DNA of 64,000 bases, taken from the NCBI RefSeq assembly GCF_002944405.1, contig NZ_CP024308.1:248001-312000 (forward strand), given 5' to 3'. Both the position numbers and the translations under genes were made by a program. The stretch's first letter is position 1; every line of letters begins with the position of its first letter. This document shows positions 46,739-58,177 of this stretch, piece by piece. Below the pieces are notes generated by a model. That model searched no databases. It was not told the DNA's origin and was given only the letters and a program-made list of their open reading frames with translations. The stretch comes from Sinorhizobium fredii (GTDB lineage Bacteria > Pseudomonadota > Alphaproteobacteria > Rhizobiales > Rhizobiaceae).

Positions 46739-47101
46739 CTAGCGGCGCCTGTCTTCCACGACGGTGTAGTTGAGTTTCTGTCGTTCTGCGTAGGCAATGG
46801 CGGCATCGCGAGACGGGAAGCGCAGTTCGACCTGAGTGAGCGTGTCACTCCCGCCGGTATAGCCCATGAGATGATCGATGACCGGCGGGTCTTTCCGTTC
46901 GAACACCAGCAGCCAAGGTCGCCTTGACAGGCGCGCTGACGTCATCACGGAACGTGAGGGGCGAAAGATGCGTGCTACCGCATCAATGCTCGCCCGTGGC
47001 TGGTCCTTGTCAGCCGCGGGGTGTTGGCTGTCGCTGACCTGCTCTGCGAACTTCCGGGCAGCGCTATCAGATTTTCCCTGTCGAAAACGGAGTGCCGTCA
47101 T
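46739..47101 (-). CDS. NDUFS4-like (ETC complex I conserved region) protein
   Basis: 120-residue protein whose residues from about 43 to 117 match the NDUFS4/ETC_C1 family: ARIFRPSRSVMTSARLSRRP, WLLVFERKDPPVIDHLMGYT and the GGSDTLTQVELRFPSRDAAIAYAER run in part. NDUFS4 is an accessory subunit of respiratory complex I; stand-alone family members occur in rhizobia. The N-terminal 40 residues are not conserved. It follows the Hsp20 gene on the same strand, separated by a hairpin. A role in respiration under stress is inferred. Confidence 0.82.
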   Translation of the reverse strand: MTALRFRQGKSDSAARKFAEQVSDSQHPAADKDQPRASIDAVARIFRPSRSVMTSARLSRRPWLLVFERKDPPVIDHLMGYTGGSDTLTQVELRFPSRDAAIAYAERQKLNYTVVEDRRR

Positions 47102-47113
47102 GGTTGTCGAATA

Positions 47114-47142
47114 GCCGGCCGGGCAATCGGCACCCGGCCGGC
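47114..47142 (-). terminator. Hairpin after the Hsp20 gene
   Basis: GCCGGCCGGG and CCCGGCCGGC form a perfect 10-base stem with a 9-base loop, just downstream of the Hsp20 stop. No T-run follows. Confidence 0.55.
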
Positions 47143-47150
47143 GGGCGGTA

Positions 47151-47660
47151 CTATTTGGCTCTATCGATGCTGATCCGCTTGACGTTGGCTCGCGCCTTGT
47201 CGGTCTTCGGCAGCGTCACTGCGAGCAGACCGTTTTTGAACGTTGCGGCGACCTTGTTCACATCGACCTGGCCACCAAGAGCCAGCCGCCGTTCGAAGCG
47301 CCCGTAGTAGCGCTCTGTGTACCGGCGATCCTTGTCCTCGGTCTCCGATTTCTTCTCGCCGCGAAGCGTTAGCACACCATCGTCCAGCAGCACCTCGACA
47401 TCGTGTGGATCGATGCCCGGGACCTCCGCTATCACGCGGATTTCGTTGTCGTTCTCCTCGACCTCCACTGTCGGCCACGATCCGTTGAAGGGGGTCATGC
47501 CACCGAACGCCGATGGCTGACCGAAGCCGCGGAAGACGTCGTCAAACAGCCGGTTTACATTGCGGTGCAGCGAAAGGAACGGATCTAGGTCATCGCCGCG
47601 AAAGGCGCTTGGAACCTGGCTGCTGCTACGATTCCAGGGGATCAGGTCACGTACATTCAT
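47151..47660 (-). CDS. Hsp20-family small heat-shock protein
   Basis: ATP-independent holdase, 169 residues. The N-terminal arm (MNVRDLIPWNRSSSQVPSAF) has a phenylalanine-rich segment FLSLHRNVNRLFDDVFRGF. The alpha-crystallin domain spans about 60-165 (TVEVEENDNEIRVIAEVPGI, GVLTLRGEKKSE), and the tail contains the conserved GLLAVTLPK. AAGGA precedes the start. It lies 96 bases after ibpA on the same strand and is probably co-transcribed. It is a class C-like sHsp, distinct from the IbpA-type neighbour. Confidence 0.94.
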   Translation of the reverse strand: MNVRDLIPWNRSSSQVPSAFRGDDLDPFLSLHRNVNRLFDDVFRGFGQPSAFGGMTPFNGSWPTVEVEENDNEIRVIAEVPGIDPHDVEVLLDDGVLTLRGEKKSETEDKDRRYTERYYGRFERRLALGGQVDVNKVAATFKNGLLAVTLPKTDKARANVKRISIDRAK

Positions 47661-47756
47661 GGCTTCATCCTTTCTTCGGTTTCGTTCACTCCTTTTTTTG
47701 CGCTCTCTCCCGGCCCTCGCCTTCGAAAACAGCCGAGGCTTGAGCGGCGCGCCGGT

Positions 47757-48218
47757 TTAGGCTGCCTTGTCGCCTTCGATCTGCTTCGAAGCGGGCTTGG
47801 TCACTTCGGTTTGGATGGTGATCCGATGTGGCTTCATCTCCTCAGGGATCTCCCTCCTGAGATTAATGACAAGCAACCCGTTTTCGAGCTTTGCGCCCTC
47901 GACAAAGACATGATCGGCGAGTTCGAATTTACGCGCGAACGGCCGCACGGCGAGCCCCTGATGGAGGTACTGTGCCTCCTCATCCTTGGACTTGGCGCCG
48001 TTGACCATGAGCATGTTCGCCTCATGGGTGATCGTTAGGTCGTCTTCGGCAAATCCCGCTACCGCGATTTCGATTCGGTAGGAATCTTCGCCAAGTTTCA
48101 CGATGTTGTAGGGCGGCCAGTTTTCAGCGTTCAGACTGGCGTTTTCCAGCAGATCGAACATGCGATCGAAGCCGATGCTCGACCTGTAGAAGGGGGTAAA
48201 GTCGAGGCTTGTTCTCAT
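47757..48218 (-). CDS. ibpA: IbpA-type small heat-shock protein
   Basis: 153-residue class A small heat-shock protein like rhizobial HspA/IbpA. It starts at 48218 (MRTSLDFTPFYRSSIGFDRM) with GGAGG upstream, and this ribosome site lies in a ROSE-type hairpin. The alpha-crystallin domain is visible in YRIEIAVAGFAEDDLTITHE, GLAVRPFARKFELADHV and the ENGLLVINLRREIPEE tail. It binds unfolding proteins and passes them to chaperones. It is divergent from groESL across a 337-base region. Confidence 0.95.
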   Translation of the reverse strand: MRTSLDFTPFYRSSIGFDRMFDLLENASLNAENWPPYNIVKLGEDSYRIEIAVAGFAEDDLTITHEANMLMVNGAKSKDEEAQYLHQGLAVRPFARKFELADHVFVEGAKLENGLLVINLRREIPEEMKPHRITIQTEVTKPASKQIEGDKAA

Positions 48219-48295
48219 AGCTACATCCTCCGTAGAGCAACATAGATACGAGGAAGCGCCAAGAAGCTCGGCGCTCCCTGACCTGGCCGACCCCA
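48219..48295 (-). promoter_or_regulatory. ROSE RNA thermometer in the ibpA leader
   Basis: Read on the minus strand, the leader has a hairpin (AGCGCC and GGCGCT at 48255-48275). Next comes CTCGTATCTATGTTGCTC (48235-48252), then CTAC, GGAGGAT and GTAGC just before the ATG. This order and the TTGCT-to-GGAGGAT pairing are those of ROSE elements, which hide the Shine-Dalgarno at low temperature and open on heating. Identification rests on remembered ROSE sequence features. Confidence 0.8.
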
Positions 48296-48380
48296 ATGGG
48301 GCGTCGGCAGAAATGAGTTGGGGATCCCACCGCGTTACGTCAAGGGGGGTGGCGGGAAATGAAGCTATAAATTCATGGGA

Positions 48381-48407
48381 TTAGCACTCACATGGATCGA
48401 GTGCTAA
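48381..48407 (+). promoter_or_regulatory. CIRCE operator of groESL
   Basis: TTAGCACTC, a 9-base spacer, then GAGTGCTAA: a perfect match to the CIRCE inverted repeat bound by the HrcA repressor. It lies 149 bases before groES. A TATAAA at 48366 may be part of the promoter. Confidence 0.97.
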
Positions 48408-48555
48408 AAAATTGCGCCGCCCTCTTGAAACTCGAAAAATCAGAAACCAGATCGATTGGCGCGATGCCAAAACATCGTGCGTCCCGCGTCGGATTCGAGC
48501 CGGATGCGGCGCGGAGGAGCTTCTATGAAATCTGTTTGTCCACGAGGTGAGCGAC

Positions 48556-50528
<1,973 letters not shown>

Positions 50529-50534
50529 CGGAAG

Positions 50535-50569
50535 CGATGGGTTCGCGCCTCAGGGGCGCGGACCCATCG
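50535..50569 (+). terminator. Strong hairpin between groEL and the DegP gene
   Basis: CGATGGGTTCGCGCC and GGCGCGGACCCATCG form a 15-base stem (one G-U pair) with a 5-base loop, 6 bases after the groEL stop. No T-run, so termination may be partial. Confidence 0.65.
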
Positions 50570-50714
50570 AACCATGGCTTGCCCCTCGATGGGTGAAGCG
50601 TTCGAACATCGGTTTGCAGCAGGGCGGCAGGAGCCCGAGATCGGCTCCAAGGAGGCCGGACCCGAGGCCCGTCAGCCCGCTCCGAAGGAGGATCTAACAA
50701 AATCGGGGCCAAAA

Positions 50715-52055
50715 ATGACCACGCGTTCGTCGAAATTTGTTGGCGTATTCGCCGCACTCGTTCTCGTTATGGTTTCTGGGCCGCTGCCGGCGGCGCAGCC
50801 GCAGGCCGCCCTTTCATCAAGCACTCAACGGTCGCTCGCTGACGTCCTGGAAGAGATCACGCCGGCGGTCGTCAACATTGCTGTGAGGTCTCGCACACCT
50901 GCCGAAACCAACCCTCTGTATAATGATCCGTTTTTCCGCCGCTATTTCAACCTGCCTGAGCAGCAGCAGCGGCTGAGCGCCGGTTCCGGCGTCATCGTTG
51001 ACGCCGAAAATGGCTATATCCTCACCAACCACCACGTCGTCGCCGACGCCGGCGAGATTGCGGTGACGCTGAAGGACCGCCGTCGCTTCACCGCTGAACT
51101 GGTGGGCAGCGATCAGGCAACCGATATTGCTTTGCTGAAGATCGAGGCTGAAAAGCTGACGGCGCTGCCCTTGGGCGATTCCAATTCTCTCCGGGTCGGC
51201 GACTCCGTTGTCGCGATCGGCAACCCGTTCGGACTGGGTCAGACCGTGACCTCCGGCATTGTCAGCGCCCTTGGGCGTGGCGGCATCAATGTCGAGGGCT
51301 ACGAGGATTTCATTCAGACCGACGCTTCGATCAATCCCGGCAATTCGGGAGGAGCACTGGTGACGGCCGATGGCCGGCTGGTCGGCGTCAACACCGCCAT
51401 CATCGCGCCGGCCGGCGGCAACGTCGGTATCGGCTTTGCGGTTCCGATCGCGATGGCCTCCGCCGTGATGCAGCAACTGATCGAGCACGGCGAAGTGCGG
51501 CGCGGCCGGATCGGCATTTCCATTCAGGACCTGACGCCGGACCTGGCCGAAGCGCTCAAAATCGAGGAGACGTCCGGCGCCGTCGTCGGAAGCATTGAGC
51601 AGAATTCGCCGGCAGCGCGTGCCGGTCTTCAGGCTGGCGATGTCATCATCGCCGTCAACAATCGCAAAATCACCGGCTCGGCAGATCTCCGCAATCGGAT
51701 CGGTTTGGCTCAGGTCGGATCACAGGTCGAGATCGAATATCTGCGCGATCGGGCTCGCAAAAAGGTGACAATGCGCATTGAGCCGGCCGAGGCAAATGCT
51801 GAGGCCGATGCAACGCCCGCTCCCCTGCAGGGCGCGCAGTTCGAGGATGCGGCTGGTAATGTGGTTGTCTCCAGCATTGAAGGAGGAAGCGCAGCGGCGC
51901 GATCGGGTTTGCGCGCCGGCGACGTGATCGTTGCCGTTAATCGAAAGCCCGTCGCCACCGTGGCGGAGCTCGCCGCGGCGTTGAAGGACGCCGGCGGCGC
52001 GATTGCGCTCGATCTGTTTCGCGGCGGCTCAAAACTGTTCCTGGTGATCGGTTAA
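50715..52055 (+). CDS. DegP/HtrA-like periplasmic serine protease
   Basis: Envelope quality-control protease, 446 residues, with a signal peptide (KFVGVFAALVLVMVSGPLPA). The catalytic triad is visible as His107 in LTNHHVVADAG, Asp137 in QATDIALLKIE and Ser211 in NPGNSGGALV. Two PDZ domains follow, near residues 260-350 (AARAGLQAGDVIIAVN) and 365-445 (AARSGLRAGDVIVAVN). The start at 50715 places the signal peptide at the N-terminus; the frame is open further upstream. It starts an apparent operon with a NEW3 protein and an ABC exporter. Confidence 0.93.
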   Translation: MTTRSSKFVGVFAALVLVMVSGPLPAAQPQAALSSSTQRSLADVLEEITPAVVNIAVRSRTPAETNPLYNDPFFRRYFNLPEQQQRLSAGSGVIVDAENGYILTNHHVVADAGEIAVTLKDRRRFTAELVGSDQATDIALLKIEAEKLTALPLGDSNSLRVGDSVVAIGNPFGLGQTVTSGIVSALGRGGINVEGYEDFIQTDASINPGNSGGALVTADGRLVGVNTAIIAPAGGNVGIGFAVPIAMASAVMQQLIEHGEVRRGRIGISIQDLTPDLAEALKIEETSGAVVGSIEQNSPAARAGLQAGDVIIAVNNRKITGSADLRNRIGLAQVGSQVEIEYLRDRARKKVTMRIEPAEANAEADATPAPLQGAQFEDAAGNVVVSSIEGGSAAARSGLRAGDVIVAVNRKPVATVAELAAALKDAGGAIALDLFRGGSKLFLVIG

Positions 52056-52100
52056 GCGGCCGCCGCGCGTGTGAATGGCGAACGTTGAAGGGAGAATGAG

Positions 52101-53288
52101 ATGAGGACAATTGCTCGATGGATCACTGCAGCAGCATTGGCCCTTGGAGCGACATCTGCATGCACACAGGCTGTTGCTCAGGACCAGCAACAGGAAGTCG
52201 CCAAGCTTACCGGCTTCTGGCTCACGACACCGCATCCTGAACTGGCGATCCGCCCGGGAGAAACCGAAACGATTCCGCTGACGCTGCGCAATGCCAATTT
52301 GCCGCCGCAGCGGGCGTCACTTGAAGTTACAGGCATCCCCGATGGTTGGGGGTGGTCGCTGAAGGGCGGCAACCGCGAGGTTTCGGCTGTCATCGTGGCG
52401 CCTGATGCGACACAGGAAATCAGCCTGGAAGTGACGCCGCCGGAGGGCGCTAGCGGCGAGACCGTTCCGATCAACGTGAAAGCGCGATACACAAACCAGA
52501 CCATAGATCTTCCCCTTGCGGTGAAGCTATCGGAGGCAGCGGAGGGTGGCCTTGAGCTGAAATCCGAGTTGCCGGCTCTGAGAGGCACGGCCAGCTCCAC
52601 CTTCAGTTTCAAGATCGAAGCCACCAATGGTGGCGCGGAGGAGAACTTGTTCAGTCTCGCCGCCAACGTGCCCGAGGGATTTCAGTCACGCTTCAAGCGC
52701 GGCTATGGCGCGGAAGAGATCACCGGCTTGCCGATCGAGGCCGGTGCGAGCGAGAACCTGACATTAGAAGTCACGCCGCCGAGGTCAGCGCCGGCTGGCC
52801 GCTATCCGGTCGTGGTGGAGGTAGCGGGTGGTGGAACCAGCGCTACGGCCGAGCTGAGTATCGAAGTAACTGGCCAACCGGACGTTACGCTGACTGGCCC
52901 GCAGGAACGCCTCTCGGGACAGGCAGAGGCCGGCAAGGAGGCGAGCTTCCCGTTTACGCTCGCCAACAATGGCAGCGCGCCTGCGACCGACATCGAACTG
53001 TCGGCCACTCCCCCGTCAGGCTGGAAAGTCGAATTCGAGCCCGAGCGCGTCGATCTGATCGCGCCCGATGCCACGAGACAGGTGAACGTCAGGATTACCC
53101 CTTCTGAAAAGGCGATAGCGGGCGACTACATGGTCTCGGTGCGCGCGAGCGGCGGACCCGTGTCTGAGTCGGCTCAGTTCCGCGTCACCGTCAACACGTC
53201 GACGATTTGGGGCATGGCGGGGCTTGGCGTCATTGCAACCGCGGTGCTCGTGCTCGGTCTTGCTGTAATGAGGTATGGACGGCGATGA
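52101..53288 (+). CDS. NEW3-domain exported protein with C-terminal membrane anchor
   Basis: 395-residue protein with a signal peptide ([20 protein letters not shown]) and three beta-rich repeats of the NEW3 (NPCBM-associated) type. They are marked by [40 protein letters not shown] and [20 protein letters not shown]. Near the C-terminus is one membrane helix ([20 protein letters not shown]) ending MRYGRR. It would be anchored with its domains in the periplasm. It overlaps the next gene, an ABC ATPase, by 4 bases. It may act as the extracytoplasmic partner of that ABC system. The function is not established. Confidence 0.85.
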   Translation: MRTIARWITAAALALGATSACTQAVAQDQQQEVAKLTGFWLTTPHPELAIRPGETETIPLTLRNANLPPQRASLEVTGIPDGWGWSLKGGNREVSAVIVAPDATQEISLEVTPPEGASGETVPINVKARYTNQTIDLPLAVKLSEAAEGGLELKSELPALRGTASSTFSFKIEATNGGAEENLFSLAANVPEGFQSRFKRGYGAEEITGLPIEAGASENLTLEVTPPRSAPAGRYPVVVEVAGGGTSATAELSIEVTGQPDVTLTGPQERLSGQAEAGKEASFPFTLANNGSAPATDIELSATPPSGWKVEFEPERVDLIAPDATRQVNVRITPSEKAIAGDYMVSVRASGGPVSESAQFRVTVNTSTIWGMAGLGVIATAVLVLGLAVMRYGRR

Positions 53289-54223
53289 GCACGGCGGTCG
53301 TAGAGGCAAAAGGACTGGTGAAGCGCTACGGCTCCGCCGTGGCTGTTGCCGGAATCGATTTGTCGGTTCGTGCCGGAGAAGTCGTCGGCTTGCTCGGACC
53401 AAACGGCGCCGGCAAGACGACCACGATCCTGATGCTGCTGGGCTTGACCGAGCCGACCGAGGGCAGCGTGCGCATTCTCGGTAAGGACCCGCTGCAGCAG
53501 CCGCTCGAGGTGAAGCGAGAGGCAGGCTATCTGCCAGACGCCGTCGGATTTTACGACAGCATGTCAGGAAGAGAAAACCTCGCCTATACCGCTCGCCTTG
53601 CCGGCATGTCTTCCGAGCTTGCAAGGGAACGCATCGCCGCGGCGCTCGACAAGGTGCGGCTGACTGAGGTGGCTGACCGGCGTGTCGGCACGTACTCCCG
53701 TGGCATGCGTCAGCGGCTCGGTCTGGCCGAACTTCTGATGCGCAAGTGCTCCGTCGCCATCCTCGACGAACCGACCTCGGGCCTCGATCCACAGTCGACC
53801 GAGGAATTGCTCGATCTGATCAAGGCGCTGAGCCGCGACGGCATGACGATCCTGCTGTCGTCGCACATGCTCAACGTGGTGCAAACGGTCTGCGATCGCA
53901 TTGCGTTGTTTAGCAACGGCAGGATCGGATTCCTCGGCACCATCGAAGAGCTCGCCGATAAGATCGGTGGAGGCGCATTCATCATCGATGTCGAGGCCGA
54001 TGGCATCGACCTTTCCGAACTCGGCACGTCGGCCGAGGGCGTGAAGTCGATCGTGGCCGGTCGCCAGGGCCATTGGCTGGTCGAAGCCGAACGCGATGTT
54101 CGCCCGGAGCTCGCCCGCCTCATCGTTGATGCTGGTGGTTCCCTGAAGAATTTGGACCTGCGCCGGGCGCGGCTCGACCAAGCCTATAGTCGGTATTTCC
54201 GGGAGGTTGTCCATGACGCGTGA
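53285..54223 (+). CDS. ABC-2-type exporter ATPase
   Basis: 312-residue ATPase of the NatA/CcmA/NosF type. Walker A is GPNGAGKTT, the signature region is [16 protein letters not shown], and Walker B is [17 protein letters not shown]-terminal domain of about 90 residues ends [13 protein letters not shown]. The start at 53285 overlaps the NEW3 gene stop and its end overlaps the permease start. The gene trio resembles the NosD-NosF-NosY arrangement, with a NEW3 protein in place of NosD. Cargo unknown. Confidence 0.9.
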   Translation: MSTAVVEAKGLVKRYGSAVAVAGIDLSVRAGEVVGLLGPNGAGKTTTILMLLGLTEPTEGSVRILGKDPLQQPLEVKREAGYLPDAVGFYDSMSGRENLAYTARLAGMSSELARERIAAALDKVRLTEVADRRVGTYSRGMRQRLGLAELLMRKCSVAILDEPTSGLDPQSTEELLDLIKALSRDGMTILLSSHMLNVVQTVCDRIALFSNGRIGFLGTIEELADKIGGGAFIIDVEADGIDLSELGTSAEGVKSIVAGRQGHWLVEAERDVRPELARLIVDAGGSLKNLDLRRARLDQAYSRYFREVVHDA

Positions 54224-55166
54224 AGGTTCCCCCTTCAAGGGCACGGCAACGATTGCCTTCAAGGAAGCGGCCGATCATATGACCAGCGCGCGGATGCATC
54301 TGATCATGCTGCTCGTGCTGCTGACCGCGATCGGCGCCGTCTATGGTGCGATTGGGCGCATCACCGCAACGACAGCCGAGGATCCTTTCCTGTTCCTGAA
54401 GCTGTTGACGGAGGCGCGCGAGCCGCTTCCATCCTTCGCCGCCTTGCTTGGCTTTCTGTTGCCGCTGGTGGCGATCGCGCTGGGTTTCGACGCAGTCAAC
54501 GGCGAATACGCCCGGCGGACAATGAGCCGGCTCCTGGCGCAGCCGATCTACCGCGATGCGGTGCTGTTCGGAAAGTTCCTCGGTGGCTTGCTTGTTATCG
54601 CCATCGCGCTGCTGACGCTCTGGCTGCTCATGACAGGCCTCGGCATCCTGTTCCTCGGTCTGCCTCCGTCGGCCGCCGACATCGTGCGGGGTGTGGCCTA
54701 TCTCGCCGCGACGCTCGCCTACGCCGGTGTCTGGCTGGCGCTGGCGATCGCCTTCTCGACCTTGATCCGCTCGCCGGCGACCTCGGCATTGGCCGCCCTG
54801 TCGGTCTGGCTGGTGCTTGCGGTGTTCTGGGACATGATCGCGCCGCTGTTTGCAGGCGCGCTGGCTCCCATCGATCCGCTCGAGCCGATGACGGTGGTCA
54901 CGCAGTTCGAAACGCAGCAGGCCATCAGCAGGTTCTCGCCTCAGACGCTTTACGGCGAAATCACCGGAATGCTGTTGAACCCCTCGGCGCGCTCGGTCGG
55001 CCCCTTGTTCTTCGATCAAGTCCAAGGCGCGATTGCCGGCGCACCGCTACCGACCGTGCAAAGCCTGCTGGTCGTATGGCCGCAGCTCTCGGGACTGGTC
55101 GCGGCGATGATCCTGCTCTTCACCCTGGCCTATGTCATCTTCCAGCGTCAGGAGGTCAGGGCATGA
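54213..55166 (+). CDS. ABC-2-type permease (NosY-like)
   Basis: 317-residue inner-membrane protein with about six hydrophobic segments (for example [54 protein letters not shown]). The cytoplasmic stretch [20 protein letters not shown] is typical of NosY-type permeases (COG1277). It starts within the ATPase gene, 11 bases before its stop, so the two are translated together. It completes the degP-NEW3-ATPase-permease operon. Confidence 0.89.
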   Translation: MTREGSPFKGTATIAFKEAADHMTSARMHLIMLLVLLTAIGAVYGAIGRITATTAEDPFLFLKLLTEAREPLPSFAALLGFLLPLVAIALGFDAVNGEYARRTMSRLLAQPIYRDAVLFGKFLGGLLVIAIALLTLWLLMTGLGILFLGLPPSAADIVRGVAYLAATLAYAGVWLALAIAFSTLIRSPATSALAALSVWLVLAVFWDMIAPLFAGALAPIDPLEPMTVVTQFETQQAISRFSPQTLYGEITGMLLNPSARSVGPLFFDQVQGAIAGAPLPTVQSLLVVWPQLSGLVAAMILLFTLAYVIFQRQEVRA

Positions 55167-55223
55167 TCGTTGCCGGGTGCTTCGTCACCCGCAAACTTGA
55201 TGTCGCGTGAATGGAGGAGAACG

Positions 55224-55538
55224 ATGGAGCACCATCGCTTTCGACATCCGGTCCCAATCTTCGTAGGTCTCGGATTTCCGGCCGAGATCCACGGCGTGAG
55301 CGAGGCCTACGCCTGGCTGAATGAGTGGCCGCCGTCAAAGCGGAATCCGGCTCACGCCATCGCGCTCAATGCCTGCAAAGCGGCAATCGCGGGCGAGATC
55401 GATGCCGAGGTCGCTCGCACGGCGCTTGTTGCCTGCGCGCGGCGGGCCAATCTCCTCGCGCCTGACGCCGGCACGATCGTCGGCGCGAACAGACCGACTC
55501 AGTCGACGTCGTTTCACAGGCCGGCGGCTGTAAACTGA
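55224..55538 (+). CDS. DUF982 family protein (copy 2)
   Basis: 104-residue DUF982 member. The family pattern is FRHPVPIFVGLGFPAEIHGV, SEAYAWLNEWPPSKR, a central ALNACKAAIAGEIDAEVART and a variable tail. A strong GGAGG precedes the ATG at 55224. It follows the ABC-2 permease after 57 bases and may be co-transcribed. Function unknown. Confidence 0.8.
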   Translation: MEHHRFRHPVPIFVGLGFPAEIHGVSEAYAWLNEWPPSKRNPAHAIALNACKAAIAGEIDAEVARTALVACARRANLLAPDAGTIVGANRPTQSTSFHRPAAVN

Positions 55539-55597
55539 CCCGGTTATCGAGGCAGCGTCGATGCCGATCACCGCCGTGAACACCCAGACCACCGGCA

Positions 55598-55936
55598 CTA
55601 TCCTTGTCGCGTGACAATGACGGAAAGCGCCCGCCTGACTTCCTGGCGAACTTCATCGGGCTGATGACGGAGGGCGTCGGCTAACGTTCTAAGCTCGCGC
55701 CTCAAACCGTAGAGCTGATCCAGCAGCGCTAGGATGATCGGCACGGCGTCATCGTTGACGTTCATGTCATCGCGCAGCTCACAAACCAGACGGATTCGAG
55801 CGATGTCGACATCATCAAACAATGGAGCGGTCGCTACTTGAGACGGCACGATCCAGCCGCGGCGCACCCACTGGCGCAACTGTCTGGCGGTGAGAGTGCG
55901 GAAAAGTTCGAGAACCTGTCCTTCTGTCAGTCTCAT
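55598..55936 (-). CDS. cbpM: CbpM-like chaperone modulator
   Basis: 112-residue MerR-like small protein of the CbpM family, which binds the J-domain of CbpA and regulates it. It has an N-terminal helix-turn-helix-like part (TARQLRQWVRRGWIVP) and a coiled C-terminal part (ALLDQLYGLRRELRTLADAL). It overlaps the cbpA stop by 4 bases and follows it, the standard cbpA-cbpM order. The pair is convergent with DUF982 copy 2. Confidence 0.87.
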   Translation of the reverse strand: MRLTEGQVLELFRTLTARQLRQWVRRGWIVPSQVATAPLFDDVDIARIRLVCELRDDMNVNDDAVPIILALLDQLYGLRRELRTLADALRHQPDEVRQEVRRALSVIVTRQG

Positions 55937-56850
55937 GAGGCCCTCCTCAGCGCTTCGCGCGGATCGTAGGGATGTGCCCGGCTCCAGGTTTCCACGAGGC
56001 TTTCGAGAGCCGGATCTATCTTGTCGGGCAGAACCACTTGCAGCTTGATGCGCTGGTCACCGGCGGGGCCATGTCCACTCTTGACGCCCTTACCCCTGAG
56101 ACGCAGTACATCCCCGGTGTTCGCCCCCTTCGGCACCGTCATCGACACCCGTCCGGAGACGGTAGGCACCTCGATCTTTGCGCCAAGCACCGCTTCGTAG
56201 AGTGTAATTGGCAGATCGATTTCGATGTCGTCGCCGTTGCGCCGGAAGAGCGGGTGAGAGCGGACTCTAATTTCGACGATGGCATCTCCACCCGCCCCGC
56301 CGCCACTCCCCGGCGCTCCCTTTCCTCTCAGCCGCAGCTTGCTGCCATCACGCGTCCCGGGCGGAATGGTCAGAGCGAGGGTGTTTCCGTCGGATAGGGT
56401 GATGCGGCGGCGGGCGCCATTAACGGCATCGAGAAACTCGACCTCCAATTGGTAATAAAGGTCCTGCCCGCGTGCTTGGAAACCACCCCCTCCCCGGCCA
56501 CGGCCGAACAGATCGGAGAAGATATCGGACAGATCCTCGAATTCGCCCGCGCCGCCCGCCGATGTGTACCGGCCGGCCTGATTGGTGTCGGCGTAATTCC
56601 CGTAGAAACGCTGCTGGGGTTGCTCCATTCCGGAAGCATCGATCTCGCCGCGGTCAAAACGGGCGCGCTGCTCAAGATCGTTCAGTAGATGATAGGCTGC
56701 CGAAAGCGTCTTGAATTGGGCCTCCACCTTCTTGTCGCCCGGATGCAGGTCCGGATGCAGTTCCTTTGCGCGCTTGCGGTAGGCCTTTCGAATCTCGCTC
56801 TGCGTGGCCGTACGCGGAACGCCGAGAATCTGGTACGGATCTTCACTCAC
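55933..56850 (-). CDS. cbpA: CbpA-like DnaJ co-chaperone
   Basis: 305-residue class-B-like J-protein. The J domain is at residues 1-68 with the HPD motif in RAKELHPDLHPGD. A Gly-rich linker (FGRGRGGGGFQARG) and two beta C-terminal domains follow; the zinc-finger domain of DnaJ is absent. The start is a GTG at 56850, with GGAG 7 bases upstream; no in-frame ATG lies near, and the open frame upstream to 57294 has no family match. It stimulates DnaK under stress and is paired with CbpM. Confidence 0.92.
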   Translation of the reverse strand: MSEDPYQILGVPRTATQSEIRKAYRKRAKELHPDLHPGDKKVEAQFKTLSAAYHLLNDLEQRARFDRGEIDASGMEQPQQRFYGNYADTNQAGRYTSAGGAGEFEDLSDIFSDLFGRGRGGGGFQARGQDLYYQLEVEFLDAVNGARRRITLSDGNTLALTIPPGTRDGSKLRLRGKGAPGSGGGAGGDAIVEIRVRSHPLFRRNGDDIEIDLPITLYEAVLGAKIEVPTVSGRVSMTVPKGANTGDVLRLRGKGVKSGHGPAGDQRIKLQVVLPDKIDPALESLVETWSRAHPYDPREALRRAS

Positions 56851-57542
56851 CTTATCACTCCGCCATGTTGACCTGCGCGCCGAGCGCCCCGCATTCTGGA
56901 GATGGCTGCGTCGAATTGCGCAGTCGTTCAGTCCAGCTCCTTCAGGCCCAAGTTGCCGTACTCGGCGTGCGGTCAAGGGGTTCTGTTCAATATGGCCGTT
57001 GTGGTCTGATTTGCCAGCCTCGCCGCTGTCACCGGAATCACAATATGAGAAGGTGGCGCACGACACGGCGGGGGCCTTCGATGAAACGGCAGCCGTAGAA
57101 TGCGGCAAAAATTTGCCCAGCCTGATCGAACTGACATCAGACCCCGCGGCATTGAGGAAGTCGTCCATGACACAAAGGAAGCAGTCGACAGGCCGGCTTG
57201 AGTCGCTTGTCCGGATGCACTGAACCAGCGCGTCGGGTACCCCCCTCTCCGCGATCTTTTGAGCACAGAACGGGCATTCGCTGAGGTTTGCCAAGCCTCC
57301 TCTCGACCCGTTGCGGACTTCGGTAGTACTTAATCAGAATGGCCGAATACCGAGCCGAAAGCGGCTTTTTGACCGAGCCCGCGACATGCGTTTCAGCCGC
57401 TGCAGGTGCTCCTCAATGAGGGCAAGGTCGCAATATAGCACAAGTGGTCGCACTTCACGTTTCAGAACGCCCGCTAAGCTGAAGCGCGCGCGGAACATCG
57501 CGACGTTGCAGCGATTGGGTGTACAAAGCGGGAGTCAATCGA
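56851..57542. other. Gene-free interval with repeat sequence
   Basis: About 690 bases without a gene I can support. On the minus strand a frame with CPFCAQKIAERG at its start runs into cbpA but matches nothing I know. The sequence TCGACCCGTTGCGGAC at 57303-57318 repeats the one at 45295. The cbpA promoter should be near its lower end. Confidence 0.4.
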
Positions 57543-58112
57543 ATGTCAGCCATTGCGCGAGATCCTGTTTTAAATAGCACCCTGCCCTCCGACCCGCGGA
57601 TCAGTGCGGCCGGCCTTGAACGTCGAGCGGTGCACGGCCGGAGCAGCCCTTTCACAGCAGCCGTCGCCAGCGGAACGATTGCGAGCCTGACGACGACGGC
57701 GGTGCTCTCCCTACTGGCCAGATTGGAGGGACGGAGCATTTTCCAGCCAGCCAATGCCACGAGCCATTGGCTTCATGGCGAGAAAGCCGGCCACGTCAGG
57801 GTCGCGGACACGAAGCACACGTTGGTCGGCTACTGCACTCATCACCTGTCGGCGATCTTTTGGGCTCTGCCCTTCGAAGCATGGCTTTCGGCCGACCGCT
57901 CCGGGAAAGCGACCTTCACACTGCGCAAGGCGGCGATAACTGCCGCGTTTGCCTACCTGGTCGACTATCACCTGGTTCCGGAGCGGCTGACCCCCGGTTG
58001 GGAGACCGTTATCTCGAAGAGATCGATTGGACTGACCTACGTCGCAATGGCGCTCGGTCTGGCGGCGGGAGCCATGGTGTCACGGTCGCAACGCCCGAAT
58101 GCCGACAAATGA
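57543..58112 (+). CDS. Hypothetical membrane protein
   Basis: 189-residue protein started at 57543 (MSAIARDPVLNSTLPSDP), with GGGAG upstream; a GTG at 57519 is an alternative. It has a hydrophobic segment at about residues 40-60 (FTAAVASGTIASLTTTAVLS), a conserved-looking ATSHWLHGEKAGHVRVADT segment with histidines, and two further hydrophobic helices (AAITAAFAYLVDYHLV, LTYVAMALGLAAGAMV). It is not recognised as a named family. It lies among stress genes and reads away from cbpA. Confidence 0.65.
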   Translation: MSAIARDPVLNSTLPSDPRISAAGLERRAVHGRSSPFTAAVASGTIASLTTTAVLSLLARLEGRSIFQPANATSHWLHGEKAGHVRVADTKHTLVGYCTHHLSAIFWALPFEAWLSADRSGKATFTLRKAAITAAFAYLVDYHLVPERLTPGWETVISKRSIGLTYVAMALGLAAGAMVSRSQRPNADK

Positions 58113-58177
58113 AACGTCCTGACCGGCGCCGACGGCGGCATTGCGGTATCCACCTGTCGAGACGACCTCTTAGGCAG

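Noticed and set aside
56851..57294. N-terminal extension of the CbpA frame starting with CPFCAQKIAERG.
   Set aside because: CbpA begins at a GTG with a good ribosome site at 56850; the extension has no match and the J-domain normally starts the protein.
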